A stretch of 64,000 bases of DNA from HK1 sp965202735 (GTDB lineage Bacteria; Pseudomonadota; Gammaproteobacteria; HK1): contig OZ241844.1 in NCBI GenBank assembly GCA_965202735.1, positions 4,216,001 to 4,280,000 of the forward strand, written 5' to 3'. Each line of letters opens with the position of its first letter. Position 1 is the first letter of the stretch. Position numbers and translations under genes: made by a program. The notes under the pieces were generated by a model that saw only the letters and a program-made list of their open reading frames with translations, made no database searches and was not told the origin of the DNA. Positions 25,114-34,107 of the stretch are shown in pieces.

Positions 25114-26304
25114 TCACCGGTCTCGCTCCGTCGCTTCGAACACCTGGACCACCGCGCTGGTGCAGACCCCGCCGTGGGTGTCGACGACGCCGCGCCGCAG
25201 GGCGCGCCGGGGCTGTGCGCCGTCGAAGTAGCGGCCTTCGAGGAGGCGCTGCACCGTCATCGCCTGGGCCACGCCAGTCGCGCCGGGGGCGCCGCCCTGG
25301 CCCAGCAGGCCACCGGAGAGGTTGACCGGGATGCGGCCCTCGCGGTCGAACTCGCCGGCCTCGCAGGCCGCCCCGCCGGCGCCTTCCGGTGCGAAGCCCA
25401 GCGCCTCGACGGCCTGGACCTGGGCGCCCGAGAACGCATCGTAGACCTCCGCGCAGTCGATTTCCTCCGCCGGTGCGCGGACTCCGGCCATCGCGTAGGC
25501 GTCGCGGGCCGCCCGCACCTTCGCGTCGAACCGCTCGGGACGCGCCCGGTCACCGAGGCGCGGGCAGTCCGACGCCGCGCCGCTGCCCGCGATCCGCACC
25601 CGCGGGCGATCGGTTCGGGGTGCGCGCGCGGGGTGCGCGACCACCACCGCCGCCGCGCCGTCGCTCAGCGGCGAGCAGTCGAGGCGCCGGTACGGGCTCG
25701 CCACCACCGGCGATGCGAGCACGTCCGCCACGTCGATGCGCATCGGCCTGTGCGCGAGCGGATTCGCGCAGGCGTTGGCGCGATTGCGCACCGCGACCGC
25801 GGCGGTCTGCTCCGCCGTGGTCCCGTGACGGGCCATGTGCATCCGCATCGACAGGGCGTAGAGCGCGGCCGGCGTCACGCCGGCGAAGCCTTCGACCTCG
25901 GCGTCGAACGACATCCCGTACAGCATCCGCACGTCGTCGCCCCCGAGCCGGCCCGCCGCCGTCTCGAACCCCACCACCAGCACGCAGCGCGCGAGATTCG
26001 ACGCGACCAGGGCGTGGGCGGTGCGCACCGCCACCGCGCCGCTCGCGCCGCCGCTCTCGGCGCGCATCGTTGCGCATCGGTCCAGGCCCAGCTCGGCCGC
26101 CACCACCGGGGCGGGCGCGATCTGGAGCGAGAAGAAGTCGCTCTCGGTGGCGGCGACGACCGCGTCCACGTCGCGGGCGTCGATGCCCGAGTCCTCCAGC
26201 GCCGCGAGCCCCGCCTCGCGCACCCAGTCGCGCCACGTGCTCCCGTCCCGGCGGCGGGCGAACCGCACCGCGGAGCCGCCGAGCACGTGGACGTCACCCG
26301 GCAT
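25114..26304 (-). CDS. Thiolase-like (SCP2/Ltp2-type) protein lacking the nucleophilic cysteine
   Basis: 396 residues of thiolase fold: VHVLGGSAVRFARRRDGS, the segment RAESGGASGAVAVRTA, CSPLSDGAAAVVVAHPA, CAEVYDAFSGAQVQAVEALG and NLSGGLLGQGGAPGATG. Where thiolases carry the acyl-accepting Cys (usually ACASG) this reads GGASG, so it is not a classical thiolase. Such Cys-less members paired with DUF35 include Ltp2-type retro-aldolases of side-chain degradation; that role is inferred. The ATG at 26304 (MPGDVHVLGG) fits the family start. Confidence 0.75.
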   Translation of the reverse strand: MPGDVHVLGGSAVRFARRRDGSTWRDWVREAGLAALEDSGIDARDVDAVVAATESDFFSLQIAPAPVVAAELGLDRCATMRAESGGASGAVAVRTAHALVASNLARCVLVVGFETAAGRLGGDDVRMLYGMSFDAEVEGFAGVTPAALYALSMRMHMARHGTTAEQTAAVAVRNRANACANPLAHRPMRIDVADVLASPVVASPYRRLDCSPLSDGAAAVVVAHPARAPRTDRPRVRIAGSGAASDCPRLGDRARPERFDAKVRAARDAYAMAGVRAPAEEIDCAEVYDAFSGAQVQAVEALGFAPEGAGGAACEAGEFDREGRIPVNLSGGLLGQGGAPGATGVAQAMTVQRLLEGRYFDGAQPRRALRRGVVDTHGGVCTSAVVQVFEATERDR

Positions 26305-26446
26305 CTCTCTCGGACCCGGAGAGTCGCCGCAGGCGGAGCACGATGATGCCGGACACGATGAACGGAGCCACTCCTCCCTGTTGTCGGGTTGTCGTGCGGC
26401 TGCGTGTGGTTCGCACCGGCCGAGGCGTTCGGACGCTGACGAGAAT

Positions 26447-26535
26447 TGCCTTGCCACGTGTCGAGTGCGCCATTGCGCAGGAACGGGGCATCCTTTCGGA
26501 TGCAGTTGGCAACCTTGTTTCGCTCACCGTCCTTC
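26447..26535 (+). repeat. Family B repeat copy
   Basis: Begins GCCTTGCCACGTGTCGAGTG and ends near CAACCTTGTTTCGCTCACC. It lies in the 600-bp gap between the thiolase-like gene and tauE. Confidence 0.75.
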
Positions 26536-26610
26536 GGGTCCGGCGCCGCGGCCCGCGCCCGATGATAGCGGCAAACCGGACCCGCCGGTTCAGATGCTCC
26601 CATGACCCGC

Positions 26611-26732
26611 CAGCGATTCCCGCCCAGCGCCCGGAAGAGGCCGTACCATGGTGGGATCGTGGTGCGTTTTCGATCTTCAGGGCGTCGAGCCGAGGGGATT
26701 TCAGGGGCCTGTTCCCGCCTGGCGGGAATTGC
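26611..26732 (-). repeat. Family A interspersed repeat, inverted orientation
   Basis: About 120 bp bounded by CAGCGATTCCCGCC and GGCGGGAATTGC, i.e. imperfect inverted ends. Inside are GAGGCCGTACCATGGTGGGA and GCCGAGGGGATTTCAGG. Followed at 26811-26913 by a local duplication (TTCATGCGCGG..CCGGGCGATGGGCGTGA, twice) that includes the tauE start. Confidence 0.8.
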
Positions 26733-26903
26733 CGATGACCTGCGGACGATCGCGGGCCGCGCGCGGGCCGGGCTTGCCCGCCCGGCGATCCGGGGCATGA
26801 TCTCCTCGACTTCATGCGCGGTTCCGGGCGATGGGCGTGATCGGCGTGTCCGCGTCCCCGTCCGCGGCCGCCTCGACCTCGATTTCATGCGCGGTGCCGG
26901 GCG

Positions 26904-27677
26904 ATGGGCGTGACGAGCGGGACAGTGAGCGCAGTCCTCGATCTGGTGGTCCTGGACGGGACGGGATTCCTGTACTGCGTCGTTGCCGTGCTCGCGGGCG
27001 CGTACCTGAAGGGCTACACCGGGTTCGGGGCGTCGATGCTGTGGATGACCAGCCTCTCGCTGGTGCTTCCGCCCCTGCAGGTGGTTCCGATGGTGCTGAT
27101 GTTCGAAGTCATCACCAGCGTCGCGCTCCTGCCGCAGGTCTGGACGGAGGTACGGTGGCGGTCCATCGGATTGCTGCTGCTCGCCACGTGGGCGGCCACC
27201 CCCGTCGGCATTCACGCCCTCTCCAGCCTGCCCGCGACGCCCATCCGAATGGCGCTCGCCGTCGTCGTCTTCATCGCCGCGATCCTGATCCTGCGCGGCT
27301 TCGCCCTCGCGAGGGAGCCCGGCCGGCTGGCGACGACCGGCGTCGGACTCATGGCGGGCGTCCTCAACGGGAGCATGGGGATCGTCGGGCCGCCCGTGAT
27401 CCTGTTCTACTTCTCCTCGCCGATCGGCGTGGTGGCGGGGCGGGCTTCGATCATTGCCTACTTCATCGGGACCGACAGCGTGGGAACGGCCATGTTCATG
27501 GCGCAGGGGCTGATCGACCGGAGCGTCTACTGGCGCACCGCCATCTTCCTGCCGGCCCTGATCGCCGGCGTCGCGGTCGGGAATCGCGGCTTTCTCGGAG
27601 CCGACCCCGAGACCTTCAGGAAGGTTGCGGTCCTTGTCCTCATGGCTCTCTCCGTCGTGCTCTTCGCACGGGCGTAG
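26904..27677 (+). CDS. TauE/SafE-family membrane exporter
   Basis: 257 residues with about eight membrane spans; YLKGYTGFGASMLWMTSLSL and MAGVLNGSMGIVGPPVILFY are the paired GFG/G-x-PP motifs of the TauE/SafE (sulfite/organosulfonate anion exporter) family. Substrate unknown. The ATG at 26904 is the second copy of a duplicated MGV context; an upstream copy at 26831 is in the other repeat unit. Confidence 0.85.
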   Translation: MGVTSGTVSAVLDLVVLDGTGFLYCVVAVLAGAYLKGYTGFGASMLWMTSLSLVLPPLQVVPMVLMFEVITSVALLPQVWTEVRWRSIGLLLLATWAATPVGIHALSSLPATPIRMALAVVVFIAAILILRGFALAREPGRLATTGVGLMAGVLNGSMGIVGPPVILFYFSSPIGVVAGRASIIAYFIGTDSVGTAMFMAQGLIDRSVYWRTAIFLPALIAGVAVGNRGFLGADPETFRKVAVLVLMALSVVLFARA

Positions 27678-27757
27678 GCGGGCGCCGGAGGCCGCTCTTG
27701 CGAAGGGGAGATCCCTCCGCTGGAGCTGACGCGCGGAGTCGGAGCCGGCGCCGTCGG

Positions 27758-28660
27758 TCACCCAGCCAGCAGAATCACGATCCCCGCGACGACGAGCAGA
27801 ATTCCCGCGAGCTCGGACGCGGTGGAGCGCTCGCGGAAGAAGAAGTACGAGGCGATGAAGGTGAAGACCAGCTCGACCTGCCCCACCGCGCGGACGTAGG
27901 CGGCGTTCTCGAGCGTCATCGCGGTGAACCAGGCGGCGGAGCCGAGCATCCCCGAGACGCCCACGAGCGAGGCGATGCGCCAGCCGCGCGCCACGCGGGT
28001 CAGCTCCCCCGGCTCGCGCAGCCGGATCCACGTCCCCAGCACCGCGGTCTGGAACACCACCACGCAGGCCAGCGTGAACGCGGCCTGCATCAGGAACCCC
28101 TCGCCTCCGAGGGAGAGCGAGGCGCCCCGGCAGGCGACCGCGCTCAGCCCGAAGAGCGTGCCCGACAGCACCCCGACGAAGGCGGCGCGGCCGGTCCAGC
28201 CGAGCAGCAGGCCGGCGAACGTGAGGCGGGTCTTCCCGGCCGAGATGAGCATCACCCCGGCGAGGCTGATGCCGATCCCGAACGCGGCGGCGAGGCCGAT
28301 CGGCTCGCCGAGGATCACGACGCCGAAGACGGCGGCCTGCACCGTCTCGGTCTTGGAGTAGGTGGTCCCGACCGCGAAGTTGCGCAGCGAGAAGAGGTGG
28401 ACGAGCAGCGCGGTGGCGGTGATCTGGGTGATGCCGCCGAGCATCGCGAAGACGGCGAAGCGCGCATTGGGCGCGGGCCACTCGAAGCCGAACCCTTCGC
28501 CGAGCAGCACCACGTAGGCGAGCGCGAGCGGGACGGCGTAGACGAACCGGCAGTAGGTGGCGCCGGCGGTGCTCAGGCTCCCCTTGAGGTGCTTCTGCAG
28601 GGCCGAGCGCAGGTTCTGCATGAACGCGGCGGCCAGGGTGACGGGTACCCAGAGCTCCAT
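27758..28660 (-). CDS. EamA/DMT-superfamily transporter
   Basis: 300 residues with ten predicted membrane helices in two EamA halves; the second half ends GQVELVFTFIASYFFFRERS then ELAGILLVVAGIVILLA. These proteins export metabolites such as amino acids; substrate unknown. Start ATG at 28660 (MELWVPVTLAAAF). It converges on tauE. Confidence 0.85.
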   Translation of the reverse strand: MELWVPVTLAAAFMQNLRSALQKHLKGSLSTAGATYCRFVYAVPLALAYVVLLGEGFGFEWPAPNARFAVFAMLGGITQITATALLVHLFSLRNFAVGTTYSKTETVQAAVFGVVILGEPIGLAAAFGIGISLAGVMLISAGKTRLTFAGLLLGWTGRAAFVGVLSGTLFGLSAVACRGASLSLGGEGFLMQAAFTLACVVVFQTAVLGTWIRLREPGELTRVARGWRIASLVGVSGMLGSAAWFTAMTLENAAYVRAVGQVELVFTFIASYFFFRERSTASELAGILLVVAGIVILLAG

Positions 28661-29171
28661 GGAGTCGGTCTGCGTCCGGGCGGCCGCTCATCCGTGCCGG
28701 CGGTTCATCCGTCGTTGGCCATCGCGGGTCCTGCGTCCGGGGGGCCTCTGTCTCCGGTGACGGGATGTTCCCGGATCGCGAGGGTGGGCACCCTCTCCCC
28801 CCGGGACACCACGAATCCGGTGTACATCCGCCACCGTTTCCTGCGCTTGAAATTCCGATGCACCGCGTCATTATCCCGATCCGGTCGAGCGAGCGCATAT
28901 CGGCGGCCCGGCGGAACGGAACCGGCCCGCCGGTGGCGCATGGGAAGGCCGTCACGACCGGGCGCGGCGCCGGGAGGAGGCGCGCGACGGCAGCCGATGC
29001 GAGGATGACGGGCGCGGGGAGCGCGGAGCGCCGTCATGTTCGACGGAGCGACGGGGCGCGCGGCCGGCCGCGTCCGCGCGATCGAACCCCGTCGTCACGC
29101 GAGGACCGTTCGACGTCACCGGAGCGCGCCGCCCCCGCCGGCCGCCGGCACACCCTCCGGGAGGACCGACC
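28661..29171. other. 511-bp spacer, no gene seen
   Basis: Upstream region of both the minus-strand EamA gene and the plus-strand Rieske fusion. 28790-28880 is AT-richer (TTGAAATTCCGATGCACC, GTCATTATCCC) and could hold promoters. No repeat-family copy or ORF with family character was seen. Confidence 0.5.
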
Positions 29172-30812
29172 ATGACCGCAGGCGCCTGGACCCGGGCGGC
29201 GTCGCTCGAAGCCCTGACGCGCGGGGGCCGTCTCGTGTTCCGCAAGGCCGGGCGCCAGATCGCGCTGTTCGACACCCCGAACGGCGTGCTCGCGTGCAGC
29301 AACCGCTGCCCCCACGAAGGCTATCCGCTGCGCGAGGGCAGCCTCGACGAGCGCTGCATCCTCACCTGCAACTGGCACAACTGGAAATTCGACCTCGAAA
29401 GCGGCAGGAACCTCTACGGCGGCGAGGGGCTGCGCATCTGGCCGGTCGAGGTCCGCGGCGGCGAGGTATGGGTCGACCTCGCGGACCCGCCCTTCGCCGA
29501 GCGCCGCGCCGCGACCCTCGCGAGCCTCGCCGAAGCGCGCGAGGACAACGCCTACGACCGCATGGCGCGCGAGATCGCGCGCCTGCACCGGCTCGGCGCC
29601 GACCCCCTCGACGGGCTGCGCGAGGCCATCCGGTGGTCCGCCGAGCGCATGGAGTTCGGCTGGACCCACGCCTTCGCCGGCGCCGCGGACTGGCTCGCCC
29701 TCCACGACGAGAACGAAGGGGACGACGAGACCCGCCTCGCCTGCGTGCTGGAGAGCGTCGCACACATCGCCGACGACGTGCTGCGCGAGCCTCCCCATCC
29801 GTTCCCGGACGCCGCCCGGCCCTGGGACGAAGAGGCGTTCGTGGCCGCCGTCGAGGCCGAGGACGAAGCCGCCGCGGCGGCGCCGCTGCGGGGCGGTCTG
29901 GCGGACGGGCTCGGGTTCGGCGATTTCGAGCGAGGCCTGACCCGGGCCGCGCTCGCCCACTACAACGACTTCGGCCACTCGCTGATCTACGTCACCAAGG
30001 CGCGGCGCCTCGTCCGGCGCCTCGGCCCCGAGGTCGCGGAGCCGGTTCTCCTCTCGCTCGCGCGCGGGCTCGTGTTCGCGACCCGCGAGGATCTGATCCC
30101 CGAATTCCGCGGCTACGCGAAGGCCCTCGCCGGGTGGCGCGGGGCGAAGCACGGCGCCGCGCCCGCGGACGGCGCCGGTGCTCTCCGCCGGCGGGAAGCC
30201 GCTGCCGCGCCCGCGCCCGCATCCGCCGACTGGCGCGGGCTCGGCATCGCCAGGGCGCTCGCGCGCGCCGCCGCATCGAGCGCGGCGCCGCCGATGCGCC
30301 TCTTCCACGCCCTGCTCGGCGCCAACGCCCGCAATCTCCTCACCTTCGACGCCGGGCACCAGGATCGGGTGCGGGTCCCGATCGGCGACAACGTCGGCTG
30401 GCTCGACTTCACCCACGGCATCACCTTCGCGAGCGCGGTCCGCGAGCAGTGCGTCCGGTTCCCCGAGCTGTGGCCGCCCGCCCTCGCGCAGATGGCCTGC
30501 TTCAGCGGCCGCAACGCGCCCTATACGGACGGTGGGGACGACGGCGCGTCGTGGCGGGTGGACGATGTCGATGCCTTTCTCGCCAGCGCGGTCGAGGGGC
30601 TCTGCGACCACGGCGCCGGCGAGTTCATCGTGTCGGTGCACCTGCTGAAGACGGTGCTGGCGACGCGCGAGGAGCTGCGCGCGGACCCTCCGGTTGAGGT
30701 CGCCGAGCTGCTCGCGGCCGGGCTCAACCGGTTCCTGCACGCGCGCCTGAAGCGCCGGCAGGTGCGGCGCAGCGTCTACCAGGCGATGAAGTTCGCCGCC
30801 TGGGACGGCTGA
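29172..30812 (+). CDS. Rieske [2Fe-2S] domain fused to a large helical domain
   Basis: 546 residues. N-terminal Rieske ferredoxin (about 5-100) with intact ligands: CPH in CSNRCPHEGYPL and CNWH in ILTCNWHNWKF. The remaining about 430 residues are helical with conserved-looking histidines and acids (HYNDFGHSLIYVTKARRL, LGANARNLLTFDAGHQD, FTHGITFASAVREQCVRFP), loosely like questin-oxidase/DUF4243-type proteins; I am not sure of the family. It may be a self-sufficient oxygenase. An insert rich in Ala/Pro at about residues 325-355 looks like a linker. Confidence 0.6.
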   Translation: MTAGAWTRAASLEALTRGGRLVFRKAGRQIALFDTPNGVLACSNRCPHEGYPLREGSLDERCILTCNWHNWKFDLESGRNLYGGEGLRIWPVEVRGGEVWVDLADPPFAERRAATLASLAEAREDNAYDRMAREIARLHRLGADPLDGLREAIRWSAERMEFGWTHAFAGAADWLALHDENEGDDETRLACVLESVAHIADDVLREPPHPFPDAARPWDEEAFVAAVEAEDEAAAAAPLRGGLADGLGFGDFERGLTRAALAHYNDFGHSLIYVTKARRLVRRLGPEVAEPVLLSLARGLVFATREDLIPEFRGYAKALAGWRGAKHGAAPADGAGALRRREAAAAPAPASADWRGLGIARALARAAASSAAPPMRLFHALLGANARNLLTFDAGHQDRVRVPIGDNVGWLDFTHGITFASAVREQCVRFPELWPPALAQMACFSGRNAPYTDGGDDGASWRVDDVDAFLASAVEGLCDHGAGEFIVSVHLLKTVLATREELRADPPVEVAELLAAGLNRFLHARLKRRQVRRSVYQAMKFAAWDG

Positions 30813-31064
30813 CGGCGCCCCGCTCCGACCCGCGGGTGATTCACCCTTCGGTCCCGCCGCCCGCCCGGGGCCGCCCGGGAGCGGAAACGAGGGTTCTCGC
30901 AAGCCGGACGTACACCCCGGACGTACACCCTGCCCCGGGCGCGCGAGCGCCCGATCATCGATCTCCGTCTTCACCCCGCCGCGTCCGGTGAACCTGTCCG
31001 CGGCGTCTCCGCCGCCCGCCCATGACGGCCGTGCGGAGGCCGTCCGCGGCGTTCGGATGCCGGT
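30813..31064. other. Spacer with a partial family D repeat
   Basis: 30888-30935 matches the end of family D (GGAAACGAGGGTTCTCGCA .. CGGACGTACACCC) and the last 11-mer CCGGACGTACA is doubled. No gene seen. Confidence 0.5.
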
Positions 31065-32444
31065 CTACGGCGGCAGCGCCGCCCGCGGCGGCTCGGTTCG
31101 AGGACGCGCGAACGCGAGCGCGAAGGCGCCGGCCACGAACAGGCCGCACACGACGAGAAAGGCGGCGCCGTAGCCGCCGGACAGGTCGTAGGACGCGCCG
31201 GCGACGAGCGGTCCCGCGCCGTACGAGACCACGGTGCCGAGATTCATCAGTCCCATGACGCTCCCGTAGCGGCGCAGCCCGAACGACTCCTGCACCACCA
31301 GGATGTAGAGCACCCCGAAGCCGCCCATGAACAGGCCGTACAGCGGCGTTGCGAGCGCGAGCGCCCAGACGGGGACGGCGCTCGCGAGGAGGGCGGCGAA
31401 CGCCGCCTGGCCGGCGAGGTTCGCCATCAGCAGGCGTCGCGCGCCGAAGCGTTCCGACAGCCACCCGAACAGGAGCTTGCCGCAGATGCCGGCGGCGGCG
31501 AGGGTGGCGAGCGCGGTCAGGGCGGAGGCTCTCGCCATGCCGCTGTCCGCCAGGTGCACGAACACGTGCGGGAGGATGGCGCTGTAGGTGAACGACCCCA
31601 GGGCAATCGCGACGAGCACCGCCCAGAACGTGCGGGCTCGCACCGTCTCGCGAAGATTCCGGTCGGGGCCGGGGCCGGGGCCGGGGCCGGGGCCGGGGTC
31701 GGGGTCGGGGCCGGGGGTGGCGACGGAGGCGACGGCGGAGCGCTCTCCGGCCGGACCGGAACGGCGTACCCGCGCCGTTGTGGCGGGAGGCGCTTCCCGG
31801 ATCACCAGCATCGCCGCGCCGGCCACCGCGAACGCCGCGACTCCGATGACCACGGACGCCTCGCCCCACGTCATCGCCGCGAGCAGGGCGGCGACGGCGG
31901 CGGGCATGACGAGCCCCCCGACGTTGTTGCCGGCTCCCGCGACGCCCGTCATCCGGCCCCGGATGTGCGGGAACCACGCCGCGACCAGGCGCCCGGCGGG
32001 CAGCACCGTCAGTCCCGAGAAGGTGGCGAACTGAAGGAAGCCGAGCGCGTACCAGTGCCACAGCTCGGTCATCAGGGGCCGCAGACAGAAGCTGAGCCCG
32101 AACACCGCGAGCGAGAACACGAGGATGGGGCGCGCCCCGAAGCGGTCCATGGCCCGCCCGAGGAACGGCGCCGTGAGGCCGCCGACCGCCGCGAAGGAGA
32201 GCGACGCGCTGATCTCGGTGCGGGACCACCCGAAGGTCTCCTCGATCGGCGCGATGAACAGCCCGAACGCGTACTGCGACACCCCCACCCCGATGGCGGT
32301 GGAGGAGAAGACGGTGGCGATGACGAGCGCTCCGCGCACGGTCCGGTGTCGGGCGTGGCTTCGGGGGGAGGAGCGCGATGCTATATCACGGGCGGGACGA
32401 GCGGCCGCGCCGGTCGGGGCGCCGCTGCGATGCCGCAACCGCAC
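31065..32444 (-). CDS. Major facilitator superfamily transporter
   Basis: 459 residues with 12 membrane helices. First-loop motif GRAMDRFGARPIL and its repeat FGWLSERFGARRLLMANL; GVGVSQYAFGLFIAPIEETF at the start is typical of monocarboxylate/oxalate-formate type MFS proteins. The central cytoplasmic loop holds a PGPGPGPD-type run encoded by a 6-bp GGGGCC repeat (about 31672-31722), probably an expansion. Substrate unknown. The true start may be about 35 codons downstream of the ATG at 32444. Confidence 0.8.
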   Translation of the reverse strand: MRLRHRSGAPTGAAARPARDIASRSSPRSHARHRTVRGALVIATVFSSTAIGVGVSQYAFGLFIAPIEETFGWSRTEISASLSFAAVGGLTAPFLGRAMDRFGARPILVFSLAVFGLSFCLRPLMTELWHWYALGFLQFATFSGLTVLPAGRLVAAWFPHIRGRMTGVAGAGNNVGGLVMPAAVAALLAAMTWGEASVVIGVAAFAVAGAAMLVIREAPPATTARVRRSGPAGERSAVASVATPGPDPDPGPGPGPGPGPDRNLRETVRARTFWAVLVAIALGSFTYSAILPHVFVHLADSGMARASALTALATLAAAGICGKLLFGWLSERFGARRLLMANLAGQAAFAALLASAVPVWALALATPLYGLFMGGFGVLYILVVQESFGLRRYGSVMGLMNLGTVVSYGAGPLVAGASYDLSGGYGAAFLVVCGLFVAGAFALAFARPRTEPPRAALPP

Positions 32445-32517
32445 CGGAGCTCCACAGGCGGGCGGTTCGGCGCCGGACGAGGAGCTCGGATCGGGAGGCG
32501 TATCGGCGGAACGGCAT

Positions 32518-32640
32518 CAGCAATTCCCGCCGGGCGGAAACATGCTCCTGAACTCCCCTCGACCCGGCGCCCCGAGGGTCGGAATCGCGCCGGAATCCCA
32601 CCACGGTACGGCCTCTCCGGGCGTTGGCGGGAATCGCTGG
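32518..32640 (+). repeat. Family A interspersed repeat
   Basis: Starts CAGCAATTCCCGCCGGGCGG and ends GGCGGGAATCGCTGG, so the outer 14-15 bases are inverted. It lies just upstream of vapB. Confidence 0.85.
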
Positions 32641-32691
32641 AACGACATGACCCGGATTGACAGTGTGATGCGGTGATGCGATTGTGCGTTT

Positions 32692-32916
32692 ATGCGAACC
32701 ACGGTAACGATCGACGACGATGTCCTGGCGGTTGCCCGCGCGCTCTCGGTGCGGAGGGGCAGCAGCCTCGGGAGCGCGTTGTCGGAGCTCGCAAGGCGCG
32801 GGTTCAGGGCGGCCGCAACGACGGAGGACGAAGGTGTGCCCGTGTTTCGCATAGCCGCCGATGCCCGACCCATTACAGGCGAAGACGTTCACGGAGCGCT
32901 CGACGAGTGGCCGTGA
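32692..32916 (+). CDS. vapB: VapB-type ribbon-helix-helix antitoxin
   Basis: 74 residues: MRTTVTIDDDVLAVARALSV is the beta-strand/helix of a ribbon-helix-helix DNA-binding antitoxin, followed by GSSLGSALSELARRGF and a toxin-binding tail. It neutralises the next gene's RNase and represses the pair. Its TGA overlaps the GTG start of the toxin (GTGA). Confidence 0.85.
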   Translation: MRTTVTIDDDVLAVARALSVRRGSSLGSALSELARRGFRAAATTEDEGVPVFRIAADARPITGEDVHGALDEWP

Positions 32917-33347
32917 CCGCATTGCTCGACGTCAACGTACTGATCGCTCTCGCCTGGCCCAACCACGTGCATCACGCCCCGGCACGCTCCTGGTTCAACG
33001 CGCGCCGGAAGGGCGGTTGGGCAACGTGTTCACTGACCGAAGCGGGATTCGTCCGCGTCTCGTGCAACCCGTCCGTGGTCGGGCACGCGGTCGCGTCCGG
33101 TGACGCAATCGCCTTGCTTCGGGAGCTCAGGCGAGTGGAGTCGCACCGGTTCTGGGCGCTCGATCGCTCGATGACCGATCTGCCCGACGCCATCCTGGCC
33201 CGTATCCAGGGGTACAGGCAGGTCACGGACGCCGTGCTGCTGGCCACCGCCATGGAGCATGGTGGGGAGCTTGCCACGTTCGACGCCGGACTTGCGCAGC
33301 TTGCCGGAATGCCGGGACGCAGCCCGGTGTGCGTGATTCCGGTGTGA
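32913..33347 (+). CDS. vapC: VapC-type PIN-domain toxin RNase
   Basis: 144 residues with the PIN acids in place: LLDVNVLIALAW (first Asp), TEAGFVRVS (Glu), VTDAVLLATA (Asp) and LATFDAGLA (Asp). VapC toxins cut tRNA or rRNA. GTG start at 32913 chosen because it overlaps the antitoxin stop and gives the usual length. It ends just before a strong hairpin. Confidence 0.85.
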   Translation: MTALLDVNVLIALAWPNHVHHAPARSWFNARRKGGWATCSLTEAGFVRVSCNPSVVGHAVASGDAIALLRELRRVESHRFWALDRSMTDLPDAILARIQGYRQVTDAVLLATAMEHGGELATFDAGLAQLAGMPGRSPVCVIPV

Positions 33348-33354
33348 ATCCGGG

Positions 33355-33406
33355 CCCCATTTCTCACCGAGTCGCGTTCGCAGCCGTGAATCGGTGAGAA
33401 ATGGGG
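33355..33406. terminator. Perfect 16-bp stem hairpin after vapBC
   Basis: CCCCATTTCTCACCGA (33355-33370) pairs perfectly with TCGGTGAGAAATGGGG (33391-33406) around a 20-base loop. There is no T-run, so it is not a classic intrinsic terminator; it may be an mRNA-protecting hairpin or an inverted-repeat scar. Confidence 0.6.
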
Positions 33407-33479
33407 GGAGCCGGCGTTTCGGGCCTCGGCGAGCTTGTGGCGGCGCCGGTGCGCGCGGGGCACGGACCCTGCGCATGGC

Positions 33480-34021
33480 TCATCCCGTCCGCGGCCAGGT
33501 GTCGCTCAGCCGATAGCCCTCCGGCCACGGATCGTCGGGGTCGAGCATGTGCTGGTGGGTGCCGGTGATCCACGCCCGGCCGCCGAGCGACGGCACCACC
33601 GCCTCACGGCCGCCCACCCGCGCCAGGGCCTCGATGCGGCAGTCGAACCGCGAGTCGATGGGCGAGAGCCCGACGAACGGCTCTCCCGGCACGAGCTCGC
33701 CGCGCGCGTGCAGCACCGCCAGCCGGGCCGAGCATCCGGTGCCGCAGGGCGATCGGTCGATCTTGCCGGGCCGGATCGCGACCGCGTTCCGGCCCGTCTT
33801 CACGCCGTCGCGCACCTCCACCGGCGCCGCCATCTGGCAGAACGAGACGTGCGGCCAATCCGGGTTGGCGGGGTGGGTGAAGCCGAGCTGCTCGTCGGCG
33901 GCGCGGGTGATCCCGACTCCCGTGACCGCGATGTCGCGCGCCTCGTCCGGGGTCAGGGCGAAGCCGAGGGCCCGGGCGTCGACGATCACGAAGCTGTCGC
34001 CTCCGTAGGCGGTGTCCACCG
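33480..34021 (-). pseudogene. Proline racemase-family protein, C-terminal half (split by ISAs1)
   Basis: Reads on from VDTAYGGDSFVIVDARALGF to the stop at 33480, including SPCGTGCSARLAVLHARGEL with the second active-site Cys. With the fragment at 36161-36660 it rebuilds a complete gene: deleting 34022-36160 plus one copy of the 10-bp duplication gives GTLTVDTAYGGD in frame. The family includes proline racemase, 4-hydroxyproline epimerase and 3-hydroxyproline dehydratase. Confidence 0.9.
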
Positions 34022-34107
34022 CAGGGCTAATTCGTTCTATGAGCATTTGCGTTCTGTGACAGTGGGTTGACGGTGATACTGGACTTCCCCGCCACGATTC
34101 GATATAC

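Noticed and set aside
25875..28955. 1026-residue minus-strand ORF
   Set aside because: Spans the thiolase-like, tauE and EamA genes out of frame; sequence is low complexity.
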